A stretch of DNA of 64,000 nucleotides. Origin: Ischnura elegans (lineage: Eukaryota; Arthropoda; Insecta; Odonata; Coenagrionidae). The position numbers and the translations under genes are program-made. The notes under the pieces were generated by a model that ran no database searches, was not told the DNA's origin, and was given only the letters and a program-made list of their open reading frames with translations. The stretch spans positions 5,208,001 through 5,272,000 of the forward strand of contig NC_060258.1 of NCBI RefSeq assembly GCF_921293095.1. Direction: 5' to 3'. Position 1 is the stretch's first letter. Every line of letters begins with the position of its first letter. Below, piece after piece: positions 46,690 to 58,530 of the stretch.

Positions 46690-47325
46690 GCTGTTTAACT
46701 TTTATGCGGAAGAAATATCGCAGAAGGCGTTCGATGCAAGTTGGACGATTAATAATCAAATCAGTGAGGTTCGCGCTATATCATGCATTGCTTCTATTGC
46801 AGTCGGCGAAAGAGTTGCACGCATTGGTGGATGCGTTAGAAAGATTAATATGTCCACTGGTCGAAGAATGTGGTATCCAGATTAATGACAAGATGACCAA
46901 GGTTATTTGGTTTTGTAAAGCATCGCGAGCTAGGAATGTGGGGCTCACGATAAAAGTTGTTTGTCATAGCCTTGAACAGGTGGACTTTTCAGTTCAACTA
47001 TTTGAGCAGTACACAGGAGGAAAACGGACACTGCGATAAGGACGTCAAGGAGAAAATTGCGTTATTAAAGGAAGCGCTAATGAATAGGAAGGAGGTGATG
47101 AGATGGTTATTATATGAGAATACGAGTGCAGCGCTATGCGGTACGGACGGACTTTGAAGGAGGAGGACGAGGGGAGACTGCAGGAAGCGTTCGGGATATG
47201 GGCGTGGAGGAGAATGGAGAAGGTGAAGATGACGGGTTAGAAGGGAACGACGAAGTGCTGGACATGGTGGGCGAGGAGAGGAAATTCCTAAGGGAGATAC
47301 GGAGGAGACAGAAGGTTTGTTGAAG
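46690..47325 (+). pseudogene. LINE reverse transcriptase 3' fragment (RTE-like)
   Basis: Plus-strand blocks across frames: FNFYAEEISQKAF, then VGRLIIKSVRFA..ALLL (FADDQALL box damaged), KELHALVDALERL (near 46830), EECGIQINDKMTKV, LEQVDFSVQ, KDVKEKIALLKEALMNRKEV (near 47070), TLKEEDEGRLQEAFGIWAWR, RMEKVKMTG and NDEVLDMVGEERK ending near 47310. The order is that of the reverse-transcriptase palm/thumb followed by the Trp/Arg-rich C-terminal segment of RTE-clade ORF2. 5' truncated and shifted, hence inactive. It is the better preserved of two remnants (the other at 6.5-7.0 kb). Confidence 0.8.
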
Positions 47326-48590
47326 GTTGGAGGCGATTTTCAAAACGAAGGGAAGAACTCCAATCACTTTTCTTGGCCAATTAAGCTCGTTTTGAATTTT
47401 TATCGCTGTATATTATGCATTAATTGCAAATCACCACGCCTACGTTTCGCCGTACAGTCCTCGAGGCTTAGAAAACGACTTAGAATGTCATCATTGTTAA
47501 TACTTAATAAATTTATCATATTATAGATAACATACCATGTTTGATTCATCTGCGTGCATCAGTATTTGTTGATGTACAGTCACTTTCAAAAGTCGGTCCA
47601 CATATCTGGCGCAGCTGTCTCTGTTTTTCTCCGAAGTCGACCTTCGCGTATTGCTTACGCGTTCCTTCTCCGCTGGACCCCGGTTTGATTGGATCGGGTA
47701 GTGCAAATGGTGCAAGTTGACTACTTTAACCCTCGCCAATTGCCCCAAGCACGATTTTAGAGGTAGGAAGGTCCCGGTGAACCCTCCCCTCCACAGCCAA
47801 ACAATTCCACCATCGAAGAAGGCGGAAAAGAATTTAAGGATTTTTCTGGCGAGTAACACATTGTGAGAGGGACATCCGAATCGTTTGGTGAAATTATACA
47901 GCACATATAATACAAATAAAAATTTCGGAACATTTCGAGCATAATACTCCAATATTTTTTTCTCAACATGGTCTTGATAAAAATACGAAAATATATACGC
48001 CAATGTTAATACTGTCGTTTACGTCACGGCTCCCATCCACGCTTGCGTTCACCCGTGTGGTGGGCGAAGGATTTTCAGACAGTTTTCAATGTTTACAAGT
48101 GAAATATCAGTTACTCCCCAAGTTTAAGTTTATTCGGAGCATAAGTGGTGCCTACATTTTGCATACCGCAACTTATTTACATTATCAAAATAGAAAAAAT
48201 GTTTAAGTATTTTATTTTTTAACCTGGCCAAATCTAACGGCAAGGAAATTGTTTTATGAGAGAATTTATAACTCATGAATTATATATGATAAATCGGATT
48301 GGTTTGAATTGCTTTTAAGATAACTATAATGTTTCTATGAAAGAAGTAGCGAGATATTTATGGGCATTGAATAAAATGACAGGCTTTTACACCACAATGC
48401 GTCGTAGGAAGTGTTGAAAAAAAAAATGAAACTCCGTTTTGTGACGTTGTCACATTTCTTCGCATTTCTCTGAAATTATGCAAGATAAAGAAAATCCACG
48501 AAATGCGTAAAATAGTTCTAATTGTTGCCCAAACGTATGCAAAATCGTGACTTTGTGTAAGTAATGGTTTCCTCTCTTTGGCCATAAAAA
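47326..48590. other. Unassigned stretch with a 160-codon minus-strand frame
   Basis: The frame at 48003-47521 is open for 160 codons and ends just before an apparent GTATGT donor on the minus strand. It has no recognisable domain, and its GC content is locally raised. It could be a host exon, but I have no positive evidence. Confidence 0.3.
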
Positions 48591-48596
48591 TGGAGC

Positions 48597-49909
48597 GTCA
48601 CTGACTGACGGGAATTGTCACTGACTGACACATGTGATTTGATGCGTGTTAACTTTTCTTTTTCATGAAATGAGCATTGCAAAATATATCTATATTGAAC
48701 ACAGAAATTTATATAAGAAACATAACAGTTGCATAGCCAGGGGGTATGTCCAGGGGGTCCGGACCCCCCCCCCCCCCAAAATATAAAAACACAATTATTT
48801 TCCTTCAGAAAAAAAGTTTTAAAATTAGTTTAGAACCCTCTACCTAGTACCCTGTTTTTAAAACATTTTCCCCCTGTGTTAGACCCCTCCTGTGTTAGAC
48901 CCCCCCTGAACGAAATTCCTGGCTACCCCACTGATACATAAGCACATAGTATGTATTTTATCCACTAATTTTTCTTCGATTTCTATATTCTCGCTTAAAA
49001 TGGTGAGTACTCCTAGCACTATGATCTATTGCGTAAGGAGACATCTTAATTATATTTATAGCAACTAACTCCACATGGTGAACAAAGAATGTGTTCCGTA
49101 TGGATGAAATGCCGTGCCACTGTTAGTCCAGCATTTCATTGGAGGCAGAAATGCCGTGTACAGGGATCTCTGCAAATTTTATTTTCATGCCGTTTTAATT
49201 ACACACTCACACTGCATTTATTACAGGAGAACCCGACTTAAAAGCTTCCCAGGACATGTTTCTACCTTTGCCCCCAACTACATCAACACCACCCTTGCCA
49301 TGATCTGTTACGACTTCATTGCCGCTCTCTATTCTTCCTGTTTAATTCCTTGCATTCACCTCTTTGCTTTTTCCTCTCACGATGCTCGCGCTGTCTCTCT
49401 GCTCCCGTCTTTGCCATATTAATATATCCTGACATATTTTACAATTAAGGATTTCAGATCTCAACAATCATTCTGCTCCTATGTCCCGCTTTCACAACAA
49501 ACGTACCGAAGCGACGCGACGACAATGAAGGTGACGGTGATACGCGGCATGCCGAAGTCAACAATTGGCAAAAAAATAAAATACTCCGCTGTATAAACAA
49601 ACAATTTACCAAGAACAATAAAACTGATATAACATTATTACTCGAGGAACATATTATGCCACGAATTTAGTGTACCAGTCGGGGCCAATGAAGCGCACGC
49701 ACCAAAATTTGAAACTTGAGCAATACCACAGGTTAAAATGTCAGTCAGTGACGGCCCTCAGGAACAAAAACGGTGAATGCTGGGGAATTTTTTTATTCTG
49801 ATCTTTCATCCTTTGGATGGACTTGATTTGGATACGAAACGATTTATCTCTCGCATCCCTTGATTTTGGTCAGCGGAAAAAAATGTATGTCAATCGTCAC
49901 TGACTGACA
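48597..49909. repeat. Inverted and direct GTCACTGACTGAC repeats
   Basis: The 13-mer occurs at 48597-48609 and 48617-48629 (plus), 49740-49752 (minus) and 49896-49908 (plus). The outer pair in opposite orientation suggests ends of an element of about 1.15 kb into which the hAT MITE at 48726 later inserted. TSDs are not clear. Confidence 0.5.
48726..48933. mobile_element. hAT MITE, 208 bp, imperfect 8-bp TSD
   Basis: Ends CAGTTGCATAGCCAGG and, inverted, CAGTGGGGTAGCCAGG. Flanks AAACATAA (48718-48725) and ATACATAA (48934-48941) agree at 7 of 8 positions. Internal runs of C and a duplicated CCTGTGTTAGACCCC fill the middle. CAGTG ends with an 8-bp duplication are typical of hAT MITEs, and GTAGCCAGG ends recur in many insect repeats. 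Confidence 0.85.
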
Positions 49910-52900
49910 CCAAAACGGCGCACTGTTGCGTTACAGTCCTCTGCGTGAACATGTGACTTTCAAGTATTGATGAAATGGATTGGTAAGATACAGTCATGAT
50001 TGGGGAGAATGGTTAACTGGAAATTTTCATAGAAAAATCTTATCTTAGTTGCGAAATCTTCAATAATAGAATGGCTGTGTAAACGGATTCATTTGCTCAT
50101 ATGATACGAGAGCTCAATTCCGCGGCGTTTTCGTAAAAAATGGTTGAAGTATGGGGAGAAACAGGTACGGATTATTAAAGTTTGGAATATTTACACCATG
50201 TCAGGACTTCGAACGGTCCATTTACCTCAAATTGAATTTTTGAACCCTAGTATGACAGTTACGTAGAAACGCTCATAAATAAGTATTGCTCAGTGTTTAA
50301 AAAAAAAATACAGCAAGCAACATCAGCGTGGAATTATAATTTTATGTTAACCGTTTATGGTGGTCATGGAAAAACATAATTTACCTACCCTTCTGAAATT
50401 AAAAAGGGAGTATAATTGAGTATTATTGAAGGTATTCTGGTTATGTTTGAGTACATGGAAGATTTTACGAATCAGCCCGCCTGCGCCCCTCCCAACTTGA
50501 GCTTACCACTTAAATTTACAGTAACGCACGTTCGCATTAGGGCCCTTTCATTCTATCCATATCCTTACCTTCATCCTTCTCCTCCCCCCGTAAGTACCTC
50601 AAATCTCTCCTCTATGGATAGCACTTCTTCATTTCTTTTCCGCTCCGTCCATCTCACCTTTTCAGTTGTGTTTTATACACAATTCACTTGGTAAAAGATT
50701 CACTTTCCAACGTCCGTCGAGCATGGTAATCCCCGTGGCCTGCAGCAAGCTCTGAACTGTGTTGCACGTTCAAAAAATCGATCTTAATTTCGGTGTCACG
50801 GGTGGTCAGTATTCTCCTTGTGGTATAATACTCTTTATGTGTTGTTGTATAAGTGGTGTAAATATCTCGAGGTAACTCTGTGATCCTTTTTTTATAGTCC
50901 TACACGAGCACAAAATTTCGACGAAAAACAGGGTCCGCCATTTTTTATCGTATCAGCCACAAATAATGCAACTGAGTCATGAAAGTTGCCAAGAATTAAC
51001 TATAATAAACCACGTAATAAGATTGTAAATTTTTGTTTCTATTGAATTACTACAGAAGGTGTGGCATTAATTTTAACATGCTGAATTTCGAAAAAAAATT
51101 CAATGAGGGCAATTTTTGCGAAATTTGTTCAACTTTGATGCCAAGTAATTTGTTTAAAAAAATTGCATATGGAAAACGGTTTGAGTCAAAAAATACACTA
51201 ATGTATTGACAACGTCAGTGCAAAGTTCCGCACTAAAAAAAATCGATTTTGAGGTTTTGTCCAGCTTTTTTCGATTTCCGCCCACTGCGGGACGGCTGAA
51301 TTTTTCGTGTTGGATGCAATAAGACGCAAATTTCACTAGCATAATATGAAGGATGTTTGTGAGGAATTATGATCCACTGTATGCGATAGCTGTTCACGTC
51401 CAAATATCCAATGTATAACATGTCATTAAAAGACTAACATTTTCCCCTTGGTATTTTGGAGGCGGCCCATCGAGATGAGTCCTGCTTTGGGAATCGTGCA
51501 GGTAAACCCTTTCGAGCCGTAATTTAAATATATTTAATTTGAAAAATTCTATTTTTTCCGACTTTTTGGCATTTTCGACCGGGGCCCACAGGCCAGCCAA
51601 TTCTTATTCACGACTCGAGCGCAAACGACCGCACACGAATCATTTGTCTTAGTAGACGTAGCCGTGACGTCATCCTCAGCGCTCTTTGAGAGCCGTTATA
51701 GGCCATGCGGTCGGAGTCTTAAGAGAACTGTGGAAATCCTTTCAAGCTGCGTAATTGGTCATCAAGCACTCTCCAACACAGGTATTATGGGCCCTCTGTG
51801 GCATTTACATTTTTTTCCCTATGATCGCGGATTTCGTAATGCAGGATATACTGTGTAAAAAGCGATAGTAGCCCCCTGTATATTGTTTCAATTGACGCAT
51901 TGAAAGGAAGAAAAATTGAAATCGAACTCCCATTTACGCTGAATTGCTATTCAAATGGAATGTCTTATAGCTGATAAAATTGGCGTAATTCCTGTACACT
52001 TGCATTCGTTGGCTGCGGGACGGATTCGATTGACGTCCGTGTAATTTCTAATTGAGTGACCATCGAGTCAAAAAATGTTCAATTTGGTCGTGATACGAAA
52101 GAGTCGAAGAAGAGTTGATTCTCGAATAGCGAAATGCATCCGTCCTTCGATGCGATGGGCCTGTAAAATGTTTTTAAGGCCGTTACCTGCCGCTCCATGG
52201 TAAAACAAATTTTATTTTTTGCATTGATAAAATGCGTCAATATTACCATTGATTAGATAGAAAAACAACATTCGTGCCTTACTTCAGCAGTATTTTTCTC
52301 TAAAAATCCTCTGAACGTCTCACTCCCCCAAAATCCGTATTCGCTTCTTTTTCAGGCTCAATTGGAAAATATTAAAATTCTACTTGTTGGTGGTAAACTG
52401 TTCGGATGGCGGTACACTTAAGGCGCTGTCATACACCAAAAAATGCCATATATTGTGGAATAGTTACTACATCTATTGTTAGTAATTCTTCGCACGTTTC
52501 CATTTCAAAATAAAAATTCACGAAAATAAATGTTTAACGGCCCACAGAGAGAATATTCTATTACATCGAGAGGAACCTTGAAAAAGCCCATTACCTAATT
52601 GCCAATGCCACTGTTCCTATGGGCATCCTTCTAAGTGCGTTCTTCTAGTTCTGGAACCACTGCACGTTTGCAAGTTGAATCAGTCAAAATCCCATCCCTC
52701 GGTCACATTGCATTGCTCGTAGGCATTGAGGTCGGACGGCTATCGATAATCCCCTCCACAGTCAGTGTGAATCAGTCGTGTAGAAACGGTAGCTGCCCAA
52801 CGCGCTCGCAACTATTGGCCAGACAACGCTTTTGGAAGCTGCAGTCTTAACTCTCTAAGTACGTTTACCAAAAATGTGTGTAATGAATTTTCGATAACCA

Positions 52901-52975
52901 TTAGCGTGATAAATTGAAAAAAAACTCACACCACTGATGCTGTATGAGGTCATGATCGAAATCAGTGGTGGGCAA
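49910..52975. other. Long stretch with no recognisable gene
   Basis: Only short frames without similarity. No terminal repeats noted. Confidence 0.4.
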
Positions 52976-52990
52976 GACTCATGAGACCTG

Positions 52991-53100
52991 GGGCGGAATT
53001 CTGTACACGGGTACCGACGATCGTCGGTTGCACCGACAGAAATGCTATTCACAAAACGGCTCTACCCACAGTCGTCGGTGCAACCGACAACTTCGTGACG
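52991..53100. repeat. Solo end of the GTCGGT-rich inverted-repeat family
   Basis: GGGGCGGAATTCTGTACAC followed by CCGACGATCGTCGG and GTCGTCGGTGCAACCGAC. The same opening, inverted, terminates the nested element at 62669 (GTGTACAGAATTACGCCCC), so both belong to one family. A matching second end was not found nearby. Confidence 0.6.
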
Positions 53101-54533
53101 TAATGCTTTTGTCGTTATGAAAGTGGCACCCGCACGCGAGGCTATGCGCCTCGACCAATCATATTTCTCGTTTCTTTGCATTAAACAAATGAGGCTTCGA
53201 AAACGCCATCTGATATTCGGCAGCCCGCGAAGAAGTTAAAAAGAGTTGATCACTGCTTTGTGAGATATTTACGATGTTTAATTACTCTGCGAACACAATT
53301 TCTTACTCCCGTTGGTGCGATGTGGCTTGTATTCGCAGATTTTGCTGTATTTACCATGGGATTTTTTCTAGTCCAAGTAAAAAAGCCTTAATATTCAAGG
53401 ATTCAACGGTCGTTGATAGAAGAATATCGGCAACATTTGGTTCTTAATGTATCGGAATTTTCAAGTATAATTGTCTTGGAGAGGACTTTATCTGCTACAG
53501 AATTGTTCACCCACGCTTATTATAATTTTATTCTTGTGATTAGCAGTGACGAAATTATTTTTATTAGTATTGTAACAATGTCCCTTCATCTTCAGCCATG
53601 ACTTGTTTGCATCGTTTGCCTCATTGTTCGCCGTAAGTCCGATACTTCCACAAGGGTAATTATTTTATTAGAAAACATTTTTGTCGCTTGAAATCACATT
53701 TTAGTCTATTTAAAATACATTCGTTGAGAAAAACACCGAGATTTCGCGGATGTCACGGAAGGTATCATCACAAGTGCTGTGATTGTGAATTTGAGGGACA
53801 TACTTTACGCTATCTATTTGGAAGTGCTAATGTTTGCATTTTGATACCATTTGTGTGTTATTTCAGGCAACTTTGCGTTGATATAACTTGGACTAAATAT
53901 ACTAGATCAGTGTGAATTTGTGATATACCTTTGAAGGTGTGAAGGTTTTCTCGTGATGAATTGAAATGTTTGTACTTTAATGATGAATAATTCATTAAAT
54001 ATTTCCTTGTTTCGTGCAATCATTCTTTTTATTTGTCCCTTTCTTCCGATGGAATGCACGGTACGTACCTACTAAGTGCTCTTATAATAATAATAACCTA
54101 TATTAAAGTCCCGTACGGTGTTTGGTTAGTATGGTGAAGTAAATTCAGCATTAATTTGAACGGAAGTTTTGTGCACCGCTAACGACGGCAAAAATCTGAA
54201 GAGTTAAGTGATGCCATCTGCATTCTTTTAAAATATGGTGGCAATATGCTTTTTCTATTTCGGAGTTGCTGTCTGATGCTCTCAAGGGTACTTACGAAGG
54301 TAGGGGAGTTATTTTCATTATGAACCTTATTCTCAGAAGCTCACAAAGGATATTGAAGTTAATATGAAAGTGAACGAAATGTCCACGGAAATATTTCATT
54401 AAAAGTGCATCAATCCCTTATAGCAGCCCATTCGCTTTTGTTGAAAATATAAATTAATTTCGGATCCAAACTTTACGAATCAACTATAGATACCTATCGT
54501 GTCTTGTTGTGAGTAATTTAAAAGCAAAGCAAT
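53101..54533. other. AT-rich stretch with no recognisable gene
   Basis: Short frames only. Ends in ACGTTACAT, the target sequence duplicated by element B. Confidence 0.4.
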
Positions 54534-54542
54534 ACGTTACAT

Positions 54543-55096
54543 TAGGGTGGCCCAAAAAAAACTTTTTTTTGAAAGTTTGTGGGGCGACTTCATTTTATGG
54601 TGCAATTTCATGTATAAACGACCCACAAAAAAATTCGGCTCGATTGCACAATATTTGACCCTGCCGAAACGCGTTTAAACATTTTCGGCTAGGATGTAAG
54701 GCATTTTGCCTACTTTACAGGGGCTATTTTCCGTTTTCTCCGGTATTTGCTGCAGAAATTGTTGTTAAATAGAATAAATACAATACTTGTTGATAAAAAT
54801 TATTATTACAAATCAGTTATTTTATTATTAATTCGTTAAAAATGGTTTACATAAAATTTACAACCTTTTTTTTCCGTACTTATCGAACATTCTTCTGTGC
54901 TTCTGCACCACTAATAGCAAATGCTGTCTCTCACGTTCATTACAGGTAAGGTTTTTCTGTAACAGATATTTTTTGATGAGGGACACACCCCTTTCGGCGG
55001 TGTCATTGACGACTTTAATATGTTTTATAACATTAAATCCTTTCAGGTACCTTTCATCGAAAATCCAATCTTCGGGGTCTCTTGACAAAAAGCCTT
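54543..55096. repeat. Left arm of element B (contains the 3' end of its gene)
   Basis: 554 bp. The outer 315 bp are non-coding. The inner part includes the stop codon (54858) and the last 80 or so codons of the transposase. Its reverse complement recurs at 57794-58270. Confidence 0.9.
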
Positions 55097-57457
55097 GATC
55101 AATGCCCGTAATGTCGAAGAAACGTCGAGAATTAGAGGAAACGAAATCGCTCAATTCCAAATCCTTAATGCCACAATTGGGAGGAAGTTGCGCTCGAGGG
55201 CTGCAAACATGCACTTCCTTTAAAAAAGAGCTGACCATCGCCCTCTTACAAGGCAATGAAACATTGGGATCAAACAAAGATAAGCAAACTAATGTTTCTG
55301 ATAAATACCATAAATGGTTGCAAATTTTTTTTAATGCTGCTTGGTAGTGTTTCTCTTCTCTACTAGCCAACGTTTTCAGAAGTTCAAGATCACGGGCTGG
55401 CGCACTAAATGCCACTGGACATGTGTACCAGGACTTAATGTACACGGAAGCTACAAAACAACATATTTGAAACACGTTGTCACTCTCTTTGATTGAAAGG
55501 TTCAATTGCTTTCCACACATCCATACTTTGAATGAATAGATTGCCTTTGCCATCCACCGCGACTTGCTGATGGAGCCAGGCTTCTTAAACTGATAGGCTG
55601 TGGTTCCTGGAACTGAACCACCCAAGAAAATAATAACCAACTCCAGAAGTTCCCTGTAGTCGTCACGCGGCTGAAATACCTGGAAATAAAGAAATAATGA
55701 TCAATTAAGGTGGAAATAGATGTGGGTGTATAAAATGTGAGGTAGTTTCTTACCTTAAGTTGGTTGCAGCAAAATATAATGATTTCTTTTTTGTCGTTGA
55801 TCTTCCGCAAACTACCCCGTGTTGTCGCTGCAGTGCGGTACCGCGCTGTAAGCATAGTAAAAATAAAAGTTTAGTTAATGTCCCTGCATACGTGGAAATA
55901 TATTAGCAAGCGTTTCAAAATACCTTTGTCGATATTTTTCCAATTATCCTTTAGACAATCAACAAATGGTAAAGTTGCCTTCTTAGAAACACTTATCAAT
56001 GAATCAAATACAGCAGCGAGGACTAGTTCAAGTATATGGTGTCTGCAAGCAAGCCCCAGCAGCTCTTTTCCCAGTTTTCGCTGAATATGAACACAGGCTC
56101 CATTTACTCGTCCACTATTCACGGTTGTGGTATCGAAGACGAGGCCTATAACTCGCTCCTGAAGTTCCCAACTTGTCAAATATTCAACCACTGCAGTAGC
56201 TTCCTGAATCCCAGTGCCCCTTTTCAATTCCGGAACGCCAAGAAGCTGCTCAACTCCTTCTCCAGATACCAAAATTGGCAACCGATCAGCATTGCCTTCT
56301 GCATCTAAAGGAAGGAACGAAACCGCAATAAATGGTCTGATGTGCCTACAGACTATGCAAGATATTGAAAATAAATAATGGAAAGGACAAATAAATTACG
56401 ATAAATACCTTCACTGCTGGGCATTAGCTTTCCATCCCAATGGACGACCAAAGGAACATCCGGAGTGAACTCTTGTTTAATCATAATTGCCATTTCCTCT
56501 CTACATTCCGACCTTTTTCGCTGTAATTGTGAGCGGGAAGAAACTATCTGCACCTCCTTCTCAGCAAAACCCAAAGATTTCGCTGTGGCCTGAGCAACCG
56601 CTTTTATTAGCATGGATCCCCCACCGGAAGACGTCAGAGTTCGATCTAACGCAGCAGATACCATTGAGTCATTTACAATGTGAATCTTGCGCTTCTTAGG
56701 CTTGCTCGATGTAAAGTCTGTAAAATGTGTAGTGCAACAAAAATTATATGACCTACATAAATAAAATTATTCATAAATTTTAGCTTTATAATTCATACAT
56801 ACAAAACTACATACCATCATCGGTGTCTTCAGCCGTGCTCGTATCGGAAGCCTCGGAAGAAACATGGTTTTTAAAGAGCTCATTCGTCTCCTTTGCACTT
56901 CGTTCTTTCGCCTTCTCCGCTGCAAGTTCCTTCTGATGATTCCTTTTACGATTGTTTTCCTGCATGGCGCACCATTCCTTATCGATGCCGCCCATATACC
57001 CAATGCGGTCACTTTGCATGCTCACGTAAAATTGGCGGTCATCATCTATTTTAATGAGCTCCATAGCTTTCTTATGACCAATGTCGAGCAGCCTGTCCAG
57101 CTTGGATGTAAATAATTGTCTCTTCATATCACTCTTCCTGCATTTGAGGCCCTTATCTTTTCCTAACCTCCTATATTCCCTATACACGTTTAATAGTTTC
57201 TTAATAACATCACGGGCGTTTTGAGTTGGGATGTTTGCTTCTGCCCAAAATTCCAGCAATGCGCTCCCCGTGTGTCTGGCGACGTCTTTGGATTTAGCAG
57301 TGCCCGGCGTGGAGTGCAGTCTAGCAAAGAAACTCTTCAAAACTTCTCGTAATGTAGGAAGTTTCCCATTTCTCGGCAAGTTTTCATCGAAACAGTCACC
57401 AACGAGCCAAATATTGGTATTCCTCCTAGTGATACGCCTATAACTCTTCTCAGCCAT
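54858..57457 (-). CDS. Element B transposase, five exons, 748 aa, divergent hAT-like
   Basis: Cut-and-paste transposase by inference. Exons: 57457-56815, 56717-56409, 56304-55924, 55845-55754 and 55679-54858, all GT/AG and in phase, one open frame to TAA. The N-terminal region (1-215) is helical and basic, with LFTSKLDRLLDI. Nuclear signal KPKKRK at about 220-225. RNase-H-like core: D309 in VVHWDGKL, D375 in GLVFDTTTVNSG, and C404-x2-H407 in ACRHHILEL. SRWMAKA at about 515. E704 in VNDTAERGVSLI is the likely last acid. D, D, CxxH and a late ER-containing Glu echo hAT transposases, but I see no BED finger or standard hAT dimerisation motif. The start is the first in-frame ATG, shortly after the right arm. 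I know relatives only as unnamed arthropod proteins. Confidence 0.85.
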
Positions 57458-57793
57458 TTCGAAGTAAAATCACACAAACTCCTAGAAAAATAACTCAGAG
57501 ACACACGGTTTCACCTCTGAAAACATGAACTGCTTTCACGAATGCTACCGCTTGTTTTGTCACTGGAGTCTTCAGGGGCGGGAGAGTCGCGCAACAATAT
57601 AGCTGTGATCATGAAGTGCCGTTGTCTTCTTGCATCGTCGTAGGACAATGATGCCGCCTTGCAACATTGTTCTAATGAAGCATTGACTGAGTTTACTTTT
57701 GCCGCCAAACGATAACCGTGCTGCTTTGAACGCTTTCTTGATTACCTTTTTATCCAATTATAACGAGAATAAGCGAAATCTATCATGCCGTAG

Positions 57794-58270
57794 AAGGCTT
57801 TTTGTCAAGAGACCCCGAAGATTGGCTTTTCGATGAAAGGTACCTGAAAGGATTTAATGTTATAAAACATATTAAAGTCGTCAATGACACCGCCGAAAGG
57901 GGTGTGTCCCTCATCAAAAAATATCTGTTATAAGTATGGAAAAAAAAGGTTGTAAATTTTATGTAAACCATTTTTAACGAATTAATAATAAAATTACTGA
58001 TTTTTAATAATAATTTTTATCAACAAGTATTGTATTTATTCTATTTAACAACAATTTCTGCAGCAAATACCGGAGAAAACGGAAAATAGCCCCTGTAAAG
58101 TAGGCAAAATGCCTTACATCCTAGCCGAAAATGTTTAAACGCGTTTCGGCAGGGTCAAATATTGTGCAATCGAGCCGAATTTTTTTGTGGGTCGTTTATA
58201 CATGAAATTGCACCATAAAATGAAGTCGCCCCACAAACTTTCAAAAAAAAGTTTTTTTTGGGCCACCCTA
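57794..58270. repeat. Right arm of element B: inverted copy lacking 77 bp
   Basis: Inverse of the left arm with few substitutions. The missing 77 bp correspond to the codons for roughly the QKNLTCNERERQHLLLVV segment and its neighbours. On the plus strand it still reads FLSRDPEDWLFDERYLKGFN and VNDTAERGVSLIKKYLL followed by TAA, a stranded copy of the transposase C-terminus facing the real gene. Confidence 0.9.
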
Positions 58271-58279
58271 ACGTTACAT

Positions 58280-58530
58280 ACGTAAAATGACGGAATATGT
58301 ATAATGTAAAATACCTTACGCTATTGGAACGCATAATGTAATATACGTGTAGCATTGGCAAAGTTAAATACTGCTCCCACTTCATAAATTTAACGTTTCA
58401 AGTGTTTAATCAATCATTTTTATTTTAAAGAACATACAATTAGAGAGCATCCACGGATCTAGCGTCGGAGATTATGATTCAAAATCGTCAGTTTAGGCCG
58501 AAAAGTGTAAACAAAAGTCCGCTATGTTGC
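58280..58530. other. Spacer between element B and piggyBac-3
   Basis: No gene or repeat end seen. Confidence 0.4.

Larger units (their letters stand above)
54543..58270. mobile_element. Element B: apparently intact hAT-like transposon with 9-bp TSD
   Basis: Starts TAGGGTGGCCCAAAAAAAAC and ends with its inverse. The flanking target ACGTTACAT is perfectly duplicated (54534-54542 and 58271-58279). Nine bases match; it would be eight if one terminal base is counted as element. The arms (54543-55096 and 57794-58270) are nearly identical apart from a 77-bp gap in the right arm. Between them lies a five-exon minus-strand transposase with no stop or frameshift. Perfect TSD, near-identical arms and an intact gene point to recent activity. 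Confidence 0.93.

Noticed and set aside
47521..48003. A 160-codon minus-strand host gene
   Set aside because: It is longer than most chance frames here, but I find no domain, no convincing start context and no second exon, so it is only mentioned in the spacer entry.
54543..58279. Classifying element B as a Mutator-like element because of the 9-bp TSD
   Set aside because: The protein has a CRHH and AERGV layout closer to hAT, and element A with similar ends has exactly 8 bp. TSD length alone is ambiguous by one base.
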